Source of the DNA: QHXW01 sp035297145
GTDB taxonomy: Bacteria > Acidobacteriota > Terriglobia > Bryobacterales > Bryobacteraceae
NCBI GenBank assembly: GCA_035297145.1
Contig: DATGZN010000006.1
Location: forward strand, 62,001 to 126,000
Direction of reading: 5' to 3'
DNA length: 64,000 nt
Shown here: positions 27,155-34,455 of the stretch, one piece after another
Numbering within the stretch: position 1 is the first letter of the stretch
How the letters are laid out: each line of letters starts with the position of its first letter
Position numbers and translations under genes: made by a program
Notes under the pieces: generated by a model
What the model saw: the letters and a program-made list of their open reading frames with translations, nothing else
Told to the model about the DNA's origin: nothing
Database searches by the model: none

Positions 27155-28893
27155 TGTTCAGCGCCGCCAGAGCCGCGCCGCTGACCCGCTCCGGTCCCAG
27201 GCCCCTGCCGATCGTCGCCTCGGTTCTTGCACACGCCGTTCTCCTGACCTTCGTCCATTTCGGCCCGCGTGCCGCCATTCCGCGCAAGCCGCGGTCGCTC
27301 TACGATGAAGTGATCCGCCCGCACGAGCATGAACTGGTGTGGTACAGCTTCAGCCGCAAGCTGCCGGAAGTCTCGCCGCGGGAAGACCACCGCGCGCGGC
27401 CGCCCAGCACGGAACTCATATCGCCCGACCAGACCATCGTCTCGAACCCCAAGCTAGCCGACCGCGGCGCGCAGATGATCTGGCGTCCCGCGCCGCAGAT
27501 CAAGCCGCAGCCGGAGATTGTTTCGCCTAACATTTTGGCGTTCCAGCGGCCACTGCTTCCACCTCCGCCGACCGGACCACCGCCGAAGCTCTTTGTCCCT
27601 CCGCCGCCCATGCAGAAACGCCCACCGCCTCCTCCAGTCTTGCCCGCTCCGCCGCCGGTCGAAGCGCGAGTTGTGCTGAAGGTGAACGCCTTGCTCCTAG
27701 CCGATCTGTCGGCTGCGCTCCAATTCCGTCCTAAGGCGCGCGACTTCGTTCCCCCCGTGCCCCGCCCGGAAAAGCACACCACGCCGCTGGCTCTTCCTGA
27801 AGCTCCGAGCATTGCCACGTCGCTTCGTTCCGCCCGCGTGCCGCTGCTCGCCGAGAACATGGCTGCGCCGCTGGCCAACAAACCACAACCGCGACAGTTC
27901 GTTCCGCCGCCCACGCCCGGGCATCCGGCAGCGTCACCGGCAGCACTGCCAGATGCTCCGAAAGTCGTAACGCAGTTAGCTTATGCTAACGTCAACGCCA
28001 ACGATCCGGCCATGCAAGGTGCCGTTGCCGCCGCGCTCGCGAACAAGCCGGAGCCGCGCAAGTTCGTTCTGCCACAGGCGGACCGCGGCGCGGCTGGCTC
28101 GGGCACTTCCTCTCAGCCCATCGTGGAAGCGCCCTCATTGGATCTTGCCGCTATGCCGTCCGCGAGCGTTAACGTGGCTATCGTCGGCTTGACTCCCGCC
28201 CCGAAGTTGAACGGCCCTTTGCCCGATTCGTCGCGTGACGCCAGGTTTTCCGCGGGACCGAGTGCTGATGTGGGCACGGGCGCCACCGATTCCGCTTTCC
28301 ATTCGATGCTGTCGGTGCCGGGACTTTTAGTGCGCGGCGAACCGCCGCAGAAAGTGAACGATCCTTTGCTTCTGGCTCGCGCCGCACCCACTTCCCGTGC
28401 AATGCTCGAAGCGGCCATGAAATCGGCCGTCAGTACGCCGCGCGCCGATCAGCCTCCCGCCGAGATTCGCCTGGCACCTCCTCCCGATCCCGAGTTCAAC
28501 GGCAGAGACGTCTACACACTCGCCGTCCAGATGCCCAACATCAGCAGCTACGTTGGGAGCTGGATCATGTGGTTTGCCGACCGCGAGCGGGTTCCGCGCG
28601 GCAGCCGTGGCCTGCGGCCTCCGGTACCACTTCACAAGGTGGATCCGAAATACCTTCCCGCGGCGATTTCAGAGCGCATTGAAGGCAAGGTGCAGATCAC
28701 CGGCGTCATCCGCACCAACGGCCGGGTCGATCTATTGCGGATACTAAAAGGTGTGGACCCGCGGCTGGACCGCAGCGCGGAAGAAGCTCTGCTGAAATGG
28801 GAATTTGCGCCCGCGGAACGAAACGGCGTCCCAGTAGAAGTGGACCTGGTAGCCGAGATTCCATTTCTGCTGGCCCCGCAAGCTAAACGATGA
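27154..28893 (+). CDS. TonB-family energy transducer with long Pro-rich linker
   Basis: Predicted inner-membrane-anchored protein of 579 residues. One N-terminal hydrophobic helix (LPIVASVLAHAVLLTFVHF) is followed by about 400 residues very rich in Pro and Ala (PPPPTGPPPKLFVPPPP and similar) able to span the periplasm. It ends in a TonB C-terminal-like domain (about 495-579: KVDPKYLPAAISERIEGKVQ, LRILKGVDPRLDRSAEEALL). It would energise outer-membrane receptors together with ExbBD, which is not encoded nearby. It is about twice the length of classical TonB. ATG 27154 is chosen over GTG 27151 because it overlaps the preceding stop. Confidence 0.85.
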   Translation: MFSAARAAPLTRSGPRPLPIVASVLAHAVLLTFVHFGPRAAIPRKPRSLYDEVIRPHEHELVWYSFSRKLPEVSPREDHRARPPSTELISPDQTIVSNPKLADRGAQMIWRPAPQIKPQPEIVSPNILAFQRPLLPPPPTGPPPKLFVPPPPMQKRPPPPPVLPAPPPVEARVVLKVNALLLADLSAALQFRPKARDFVPPVPRPEKHTTPLALPEAPSIATSLRSARVPLLAENMAAPLANKPQPRQFVPPPTPGHPAASPAALPDAPKVVTQLAYANVNANDPAMQGAVAAALANKPEPRKFVLPQADRGAAGSGTSSQPIVEAPSLDLAAMPSASVNVAIVGLTPAPKLNGPLPDSSRDARFSAGPSADVGTGATDSAFHSMLSVPGLLVRGEPPQKVNDPLLLARAAPTSRAMLEAAMKSAVSTPRADQPPAEIRLAPPPDPEFNGRDVYTLAVQMPNISSYVGSWIMWFADRERVPRGSRGLRPPVPLHKVDPKYLPAAISERIEGKVQITGVIRTNGRVDLLRILKGVDPRLDRSAEEALLKWEFAPAERNGVPVEVDLVAEIPFLLAPQAKR

Positions 28894-29588
28894 TGAACTC
28901 AAACGCCCGCCAGCACCTGCTGATCGACGCCGACGACACGCTTTGGGAAAACAATGTCTACTTCGAGGAAGCCTTTGACGAGTTCGTGGACTATCTCGAT
29001 CACTCATCCATGAGTGCGGCCGAGGTTCGCACGGTGCTAGACGAGATCGAGCTCGCCAACATCAAGATCCACGGCTACGGAGCCGACAACTTCGCGCGCA
29101 ACCTGGCCCAGTGTTTCGAGCATCTGGCCGAACGTGAAATCCGCGGAGACGACCTCCGCGTGGTCCGGTCATTCGCCGAGCGCATTCTCGAACATCCTAT
29201 GGAGTTGATCGAAGGTGTCGAAGAAACCCTCGCCTATCTGGCGCAACGCCACGAGCTGACTCTATTCACTAAGGGCCATCCGGAGGAGCAAAAGCTCAAG
29301 ATTGACCGGTCTGGGCTCGGCCCCCATTTCAGCCACACAGCGATCGTTCGTGAGAAAGACGCGGAAGCTTATGCCAGATTGGCACGAGAACGCGGGCTTG
29401 ATATGTCGCGGACGTGGATGGTTGGGAACAGCCCGAAATCCGACATCAACCCGGCGCTCGCCGCGGGATTGAACGCGGTTTTCGTTCCGCATCCGCGGAC
29501 TTGGGGTCTGGAGCGGGAGGAGATCCAGCAGGCCAACGGCCGCCTCCTGGTAATCAAGAACTTCGCGGAGTTGCGCGTGCACTTTTGA
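28890..29588 (+). CDS. HAD superfamily hydrolase
   Basis: Cytoplasmic haloacid dehalogenase-type phosphatase, 232 residues. Motif I is LIDADDTLWENN (nucleophile first Asp), motif II the Thr in LTLFTKGH, and motif III/IV the Lys and Asp region ending MVGNSPKSDINPALAAGLNA. The substrate is unknown; a nucleotide or sugar phosphate is typical. It overlaps the TonB-like gene by four bases (ATGA), completing a three-gene coupled operon. Confidence 0.9.
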   Translation: MMNSNARQHLLIDADDTLWENNVYFEEAFDEFVDYLDHSSMSAAEVRTVLDEIELANIKIHGYGADNFARNLAQCFEHLAEREIRGDDLRVVRSFAERILEHPMELIEGVEETLAYLAQRHELTLFTKGHPEEQKLKIDRSGLGPHFSHTAIVREKDAEAYARLARERGLDMSRTWMVGNSPKSDINPALAAGLNAVFVPHPRTWGLEREEIQQANGRLLVIKNFAELRVHF

Positions 29589-29607
29589 GGGCCGCGCAGC
29601 CGCCAGT

Positions 29608-30012
29608 TCAGCGATTCTTCTGATCTAAGAAGGCGCCGACCCTGCTGTCCACAACATTGATGTGATGCAGAAGCCAGACTTTCAAGAACTGCAGGAAATC
29701 CATGGCTACGGTTGCCCGCCCGGTCCCGAAATCCTGCTGGAGCTGGGCCAACTTATTGGCCAGCGCCTCATGTTGATCCCTGTGCACCGAATAATCCGGG
29801 TACCCGTGCGTCAGCATCAGCCGCTCTTCGTTGGCAAAGTGTCCTTTTGTGTAGGCCACGAGGTTGCCGAGCGTTTGCCCCAGGGCTTCTTTCCCTTTCC
29901 GTGTCACCACGGCTGAATGCAGTTCGTGGGCGAGCTGAAACCATCTCTTATGTTGGTTGTCGATCTCAGCGTAGCCAACGCTGTTACTGTCGTTCCACTC
30001 GAACAAACTCAT
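29608..30012 (-). CDS. Bacteriohemerythrin 1
   Basis: Single-domain hemerythrin of 134 residues that binds O2 at a non-haem di-iron centre. Expected ligands are present: H21 (NQHKRWF), H58 and E62 (HFANEER), H77 and H81 (HRDQH), H117 (LLHHI) and D122. It acts in the cytoplasm as an oxygen store, carrier or sensor. A second bacteriohemerythrin of similar sequence follows upstream on the same strand, 48 bases away, suggesting tandem duplication. Confidence 0.93.
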   Translation of the reverse strand: MSLFEWNDSNSVGYAEIDNQHKRWFQLAHELHSAVVTRKGKEALGQTLGNLVAYTKGHFANEERLMLTHGYPDYSVHRDQHEALANKLAQLQQDFGTGRATVAMDFLQFLKVWLLHHINVVDSRVGAFLDQKNR

Positions 30013-30060
30013 ATCTTTGGTGATCGGCTGGATCTAGGCAGCACCAGCGGCCAGCCAGAC

Positions 30061-30498
30061 TCAGTGCGCTCGCTGCCTCAAGTGTTCGCCGACTTTTTTG
30101 TCCGAAGAGCCAATGTGGTGCGTGAGCCAGCTACTTAGAAACTGCATGAGTTCAACTGACACGGCCGCACGGTCCGCCTCGAACGATTTCTGGAACTTCA
30201 CCACCTTCTCAGTCAATTCTTGATGCTCTGCCCTGTGTTGCTGGTAGAAAGGATAGCGATGTGACTGCATCAGCATTTCCTCATCCGCGAAGTGGCGCTT
30301 GGTGTATGCGATCAGGTTGCCGAGCGTAGTGCTCAGACATTGTTTACCTTTTCCGGCCGTCATCGCGGCGTGCAGTTGTTCGGCCAGTTGGAACAATCGC
30401 TTGTGCTGGCTATCGATATCGGGATGGCCAACGCTGTGTGCTTCGCTCCATTGGAACAAGCTCATATGCTGAGTATCGGCGGCCTCGGTAATTTCCAT
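30061..30498 (-). CDS. Bacteriohemerythrin 2
   Basis: Second single-domain hemerythrin, 145 residues from the ATG at 30498 or 134 from the ATG at 30465 that aligns with its paralogue's start. Di-iron ligands are visible: His in SQHKRLF, HFADEEM, HRAEH, LTHHIGSSD. The two proteins share start, ligands and spacing (MSLFQWSEAHSVGHPDIDSQ against MSLFEWNDSNSVGYAEIDNQ), so the pair arose by tandem duplication. It lies 16 bases downstream of a 48-codon ORF and may be cotranscribed with it. Confidence 0.93.
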   Translation of the reverse strand: MEITEAADTQHMSLFQWSEAHSVGHPDIDSQHKRLFQLAEQLHAAMTAGKGKQCLSTTLGNLIAYTKRHFADEEMLMQSHRYPFYQQHRAEHQELTEKVVKFQKSFEADRAAVSVELMQFLSSWLTHHIGSSDKKVGEHLRQRAH

Positions 30499-30514
30499 TA
30501 GGGCGCCGGTTAAC

Positions 30515-30661
30515 TTACATAGGCCAAATGAATTCCCACTGGATGTAATACGGTTCCAAACCCTCGAGTTCCGGGTATGCCGACAGCATCTCCATCTCGC
30601 TCTCAGGAGTGCCATCGGCTGCGTACCAGCGACCGGAGACGGGTGGGAATCTCTCTTGCAT
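30515..30661 (-). CDS. 48-residue hypothetical protein upstream of bacteriohemerythrin
   Basis: A short open frame from ATG 30661 to TAA 30515 encodes MQERFPPVSGRWYAADGTP, continuing to end EPYYIQWEFIWPM. It is acidic and aromatic-rich, with no signal peptide. It sits in the same orientation just upstream of bacteriohemerythrin 2. The residue composition looks protein-like with few rare codons, but the length is too small to be sure, and no ribosome site is obvious. No family is recognised. Confidence 0.45.
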   Translation of the reverse strand: MQERFPPVSGRWYAADGTPESEMEMLSAYPELEGLEPYYIQWEFIWPM

Positions 30662-30702
30662 CAGCAATGAAGTGCTGGCGTAAGCCCTGAATTCTCGGCG
30701 GT

Positions 30703-30739
30703 TTAACCTTATCTCCCGGTTAACCGTGGGGCATTAACC
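30703..30739. promoter_or_regulatory. Three TTAACC repeats, possible operator
   Basis: TTAACC occurs at 30703, 30720 and 30734, the middle copy extended to the palindrome GGTTAACC. They lie in the gap between the bacteriohemerythrin/small-ORF unit and the divergent ankyrin gene. The spacing (17 and 14 bases) is irregular. Possible binding site; the protein is unknown. Confidence 0.3.
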
Positions 30740-30771
30740 TCCGGCAACTGCCCTTTCCGGGCAATCCAGGC

Positions 30772-30777
30772 TACGAT
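30772..30777 (+). promoter_or_regulatory. TACGAT -10-like element, possible leaderless start
   Basis: TACGAT ends nine bases before the ankyrin-protein ATG at 30787 with no ribosome site between, matching the TANNNT pattern at other genes here. Confidence 0.4.
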
Positions 30778-30786
30778 CCAGATTGC

Positions 30787-31866
30787 ATGCGGAAACGTTT
30801 AGTCTGCCTTCCTTTTGTCATCGCCACGCTGGCCTGTGCCGCCGAAGTCCCCGTCCACGCCGGCGCAACCGTGAATGCCGACTCCACACCGGTCTATGCC
30901 GAGACCTCCAGTTCCAGCTCCGTCCTGAAACACCTGTCGCAGGGGGACGCCCTGACGATCGACTACTCTGTCGTAACGGGCGAAGGCGAGTGGTGCAGTC
31001 TGGGAGCACCCGAGCGCGGATACGTGTTGTGTACCGCACTGAAGCGCGATGCGCCACCGAGGCAGAACGCGGCATCTGCCCCCATGCCCAGCGTGCTCAC
31101 GCCTTCCGCCAGCCGTCCGTCCAAGCCTGGCACGGACACTCACAAGCCGCCGGCGCCCTTCGAGCCAGCCATGTTCACACCCGAGCAATCGGCCCTTATG
31201 AGTGCGGCCAAGGTCGGCAGTGCCGCGGCTATTGAGTTGGCGCTGAGCAAAGGGGCCATCGCCAACGGCCGCGATAAAGACGGCAAAACGGCGCTATTGT
31301 GGGCTGCCTATATGGGACGCAACGACGCCATCGAGGAATTGCTCTCCGCGGGCGCCGATGTAAACGCCGCCGACAACCTGGGCTGGACGCCGGTCGAAGC
31401 CGCCGTCTGGACTCGCCACCCCGCCGCGCTCGAGTTGCTACTCGAACAATCTCCCGACGTGAATGCGCGCGACAGCGAAGGCCGCACTCCCTTGATGCAC
31501 GCCGCACAGTACGGAGATCTGGTGATGATGCGCGATCTCCTGGCCAAGGGCGCCGATCCCAACGCCCGCAATCGTTTCGAACAAACGCCCCTGATGTTCG
31601 CCGTTGCACTCCCCGATCCGGACGCCGCCGAGCTGTTGATCTCCGCCGGGGCAGACGTCAACGCCCGGGATGCCGCCGGTCATTCCGTTCTAACCAATGC
31701 CGTGCTCACCAGCGCCGAACGCCCCGCCAATGTGCAGCTCCTGTTGCGCGCCCGCGTGGACATTAATTCCAAGGACAACGACAACCGCACCGCGCTCTCC
31801 TGGGCGATCAAGAACGGCCACACCGCGCTTACGCAGTTGCTGAAAAAAGCCGGCGCCGCGGAGTAG
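30787..31866 (+). CDS. Exported SH3-like and ankyrin-repeat protein
   Basis: A 359-residue secreted or periplasmic protein. A signal peptide (residues 1-19, RKRLVCLPFVIATLACA) is followed by a bacterial SH3-like domain (about 25-85: VYAETSSSSSVLKHLSQGD, GEWCSLG), a Pro-rich linker, and six ankyrin repeats (about 130-355) with clear consensus such as DKDGKTALLWAAYMGRNDAI and DSEGRTPLMHAAQYGDLVMM. It probably binds cell-wall material through SH3 and a protein partner through the ankyrins. It is monocistronic and divergent from the hemerythrin cluster. Confidence 0.9.
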   Translation: MRKRLVCLPFVIATLACAAEVPVHAGATVNADSTPVYAETSSSSSVLKHLSQGDALTIDYSVVTGEGEWCSLGAPERGYVLCTALKRDAPPRQNAASAPMPSVLTPSASRPSKPGTDTHKPPAPFEPAMFTPEQSALMSAAKVGSAAAIELALSKGAIANGRDKDGKTALLWAAYMGRNDAIEELLSAGADVNAADNLGWTPVEAAVWTRHPAALELLLEQSPDVNARDSEGRTPLMHAAQYGDLVMMRDLLAKGADPNARNRFEQTPLMFAVALPDPDAAELLISAGADVNARDAAGHSVLTNAVLTSAERPANVQLLLRARVDINSKDNDNRTALSWAIKNGHTALTQLLKKAGAAE

Positions 31867-31908
31867 CGCTGAGACACGCGTCTTTTGCGGGTACCTGCGG
31901 CATTTTCT

Positions 31909-34449
31909 TCATTCGTACCGCAGCGCTGTGATCGGATCGATCGCGCTTGCCCGGCGGGCCGGCAAGAAGGCTGAAATTGCCGCTACCATGCAAAGGATCG
32001 CGATCGCCGCCGCGCAGGTCCACACATCGGTCGGCGCCACACCAAACAATTGAGCGGACACGTAGCGGCTCAACAGGTACGCAATGGGAATTCCGGCGGC
32101 CAGCCCGGCTCCCACCAGCACCAGCACCTCACGCAGCACCAGCCACAATACCTGCGAACGCGGCGCGCCCAGCGCCATCCGCAGCCCAATCTCTCTGGTC
32201 CGCCGTGTGACCACGAATGCCATCACTCCATAAAGCCCCAGCGCGGCCAACACCGTCGCTAGCCCGCCAAACACCACCGACAACGCCGCGATCAGCCGCT
32301 CCGTGCTTAGCGTCTCGTCCAATTGGGTAGCGAGCGTTTTCATGTCATCCACCGGCATCGAGGGATCCAGCTTGGCGACGATGCGCCGTAACGTGGGAAA
32401 AACCGCCGCCGGCTCCGCCACGGTGCGCACGTAGAAGTAAGCTCGCAGCGGCACGGGCGCCTCAAAATGGGCCCAAAACACTTCGCGCGGTACTCCCTGC
32501 CTCGGGCCGTCGTAGAGCGAGTTCTCCACCTCCCCGACGATTTGAACGCGCGGTTTCGCCTGGCTGCTGTCGCCTTGGCCGATGTGCCGGCCAATGGGGC
32601 TCTGCTTCCCGAAAAAATGCTCCGCAAAACTCCGGTTGACGATAGCGACCGAAGGCATCTGCTCCGCGTTGCTGCCGTCGAACCGGTCGCGGCTGTCGAA
32701 ATCGCGGCCCGCCAGCATCGGTACACCCATCGTCCGCCAGTAACCCGGGGAAACGATGTTGTTGCCCGCGTCCATGTCCTCACCGTCTTTGGCCTGGTGG
32801 CCCTCCACCGAGAAGGCGCCGCCCCAGTGATAGCCCTGGAACACCGGAACCACGGAATAGGCCACGGACGTCACGCCCGGCGTCGTTCGAATATCCCGCA
32901 ACATCTCTTCGTAGAAGCTCCGGATGCGCGGCGCCGGGTAACCCAGTTTGGCCGGGTCCACCTGAAATGTGATCAGCTTTCCAACGCCCTCGAACCCGGT
33001 GTGCGTGTTCTTCAGATTGATAAGCGTCCTGGAAAACAGGCCCGCTCCCACCAACAGAAGAAACGAAAGCGCCACTTGCGCCGTCACGAGCGCCTTCCGC
33101 AACCTGGCTGACCCGCCGCTTCCCGCCACCGCGCCCGCGGCCTCTTTCAACGCCGTGAACAGATCCAGCTTGGTTGCCTGCATCGCGGGCGCGAGGCCAA
33201 ACAGCAGCCCCGTCGTGATCGCTACAGCCATGCTGAACACGAGGATGCGCAGATCGGGCTCCGCTCGTAACAGCAGAGTCTCCCCGCCTCCGGGCAGCAT
33301 GCTGAGCAAACCGCCCGTGGCCCATTCGGCGAGAACCACCCCCGCTGCCGCTCCGGCCAGCGACAGCAGAACGCTTTCCACCAGCAGGTGGCCCATCAAC
33401 GTCTTCCGATTCGCGCCAATCGCCAGACGCACGGCGATCTCTTTCTGCCGCGCCACCGCCCGGGCGATTAGCAGACTGGCGACGTTCGAGCACGCAACCA
33501 GCAGGATCAACCCCGCCATCGCCATCAGCACAATCAGCGCCGTCGAATATTGCTCGCGCATGCCCGAATATCCCGTGGCCGCCGTTTCGACCGCAGCCGA
33601 GCGCCTGAGAAACCGGTTGCGGTCATATGCCGAAATCTGGCTCATTGCCGGCTCCTGGAGTTCCTGCGTCAGCAGCTGGTGAAACAACGGCTGCAACGAA
33701 GCGCGTGCCGACTGCACGCTGTACCCTGGCTTCATGCGGGCAAACACGTGCACCCAATGCGCGCGGCGGTTTCCCATATCGTCCTGGCCGGGCGTCATCA
33801 GCGGTTTCATTTGGATCGGCACCCAGAGCTGCGGCGATGCCGCCGGATCGAGCCCCGCGAAGCCCGGAGCCGCGATGCCGACGATCTCCATCGGATAGCT
33901 GTTCACCAGGATCTTCTTGCCGACAATTTTTCGATCGCCTGCGAATCGGCTCACCCAGTACCGGTAGCTCAGAACGACCGAAGGATGCCCTTTGTAGATG
34001 CGGTCGTCCGCTTCCGGCGAAAACACGCGTCCGAGTGCTGGTTCCACGTGGAGCGCCTGAAAGTAATTGCCTGACACCAGTTCCCCGTCGGCGCGCTCCG
34101 TGCTCCCCCGGAAACTCATGTCGACCTGCTGGTCGTATCGGGCAAACACGAAGTCAAACGCCTGCGCCCTTCTCTGGAAATCCTGGTACATGGGATAAGA
34201 GGCTGCGCGTTGGCCGATGTTGTTGCCGAAGTGTGGGAATGTCGACCAGATCATGACCAGCCGCTCCGGCTCCTTCACCGGCAACAGGCGCAGCACCAGT
34301 TGGTCGAGCAGTGTGAACACCGCCGTGTTCGCTCCGATGCCGAGCGCGAGCGAGCCGACGGTAACCGCCGTGAATACAGGGTTACGCCGAAAAGCGCGAA
34401 GAGCATATCGGATGCTGGAGAAGATTCCGGAAATCAACTGTGCCTCCAT
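31909..34449 (-). CDS. ABC transporter permease, ADOP/MacB-FtsX type (1)
   Basis: Integral membrane protein of 846 residues with two MacB-like periplasmic domains and two FtsX-like four-helix halves, the ADOP (acidobacterial duplicated orphan permease) layout. Landmarks are the opening FRRNPVFTAVTVGSLALGIGANTAVFTL, the central LLIARAVARQKEIAVRLAIGANR, and the end SAFLPARRASAIDPITALRYE. No ATPase or adaptor gene is adjacent. It lies six bases after the related permease 2, so the two are probably one transcription unit. Such proteins are assumed to use a shared ATPase for lipoprotein, toxin or envelope stress work; the substrate is unknown. Confidence 0.92.
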   Translation of the reverse strand: MEAQLISGIFSSIRYALRAFRRNPVFTAVTVGSLALGIGANTAVFTLLDQLVLRLLPVKEPERLVMIWSTFPHFGNNIGQRAASYPMYQDFQRRAQAFDFVFARYDQQVDMSFRGSTERADGELVSGNYFQALHVEPALGRVFSPEADDRIYKGHPSVVLSYRYWVSRFAGDRKIVGKKILVNSYPMEIVGIAAPGFAGLDPAASPQLWVPIQMKPLMTPGQDDMGNRRAHWVHVFARMKPGYSVQSARASLQPLFHQLLTQELQEPAMSQISAYDRNRFLRRSAAVETAATGYSGMREQYSTALIVLMAMAGLILLVACSNVASLLIARAVARQKEIAVRLAIGANRKTLMGHLLVESVLLSLAGAAAGVVLAEWATGGLLSMLPGGGETLLLRAEPDLRILVFSMAVAITTGLLFGLAPAMQATKLDLFTALKEAAGAVAGSGGSARLRKALVTAQVALSFLLLVGAGLFSRTLINLKNTHTGFEGVGKLITFQVDPAKLGYPAPRIRSFYEEMLRDIRTTPGVTSVAYSVVPVFQGYHWGGAFSVEGHQAKDGEDMDAGNNIVSPGYWRTMGVPMLAGRDFDSRDRFDGSNAEQMPSVAIVNRSFAEHFFGKQSPIGRHIGQGDSSQAKPRVQIVGEVENSLYDGPRQGVPREVFWAHFEAPVPLRAYFYVRTVAEPAAVFPTLRRIVAKLDPSMPVDDMKTLATQLDETLSTERLIAALSVVFGGLATVLAALGLYGVMAFVVTRRTREIGLRMALGAPRSQVLWLVLREVLVLVGAGLAAGIPIAYLLSRYVSAQLFGVAPTDVWTCAAAIAILCMVAAISAFLPARRASAIDPITALRYE

Positions 34450-34455
34450 CGTGAA

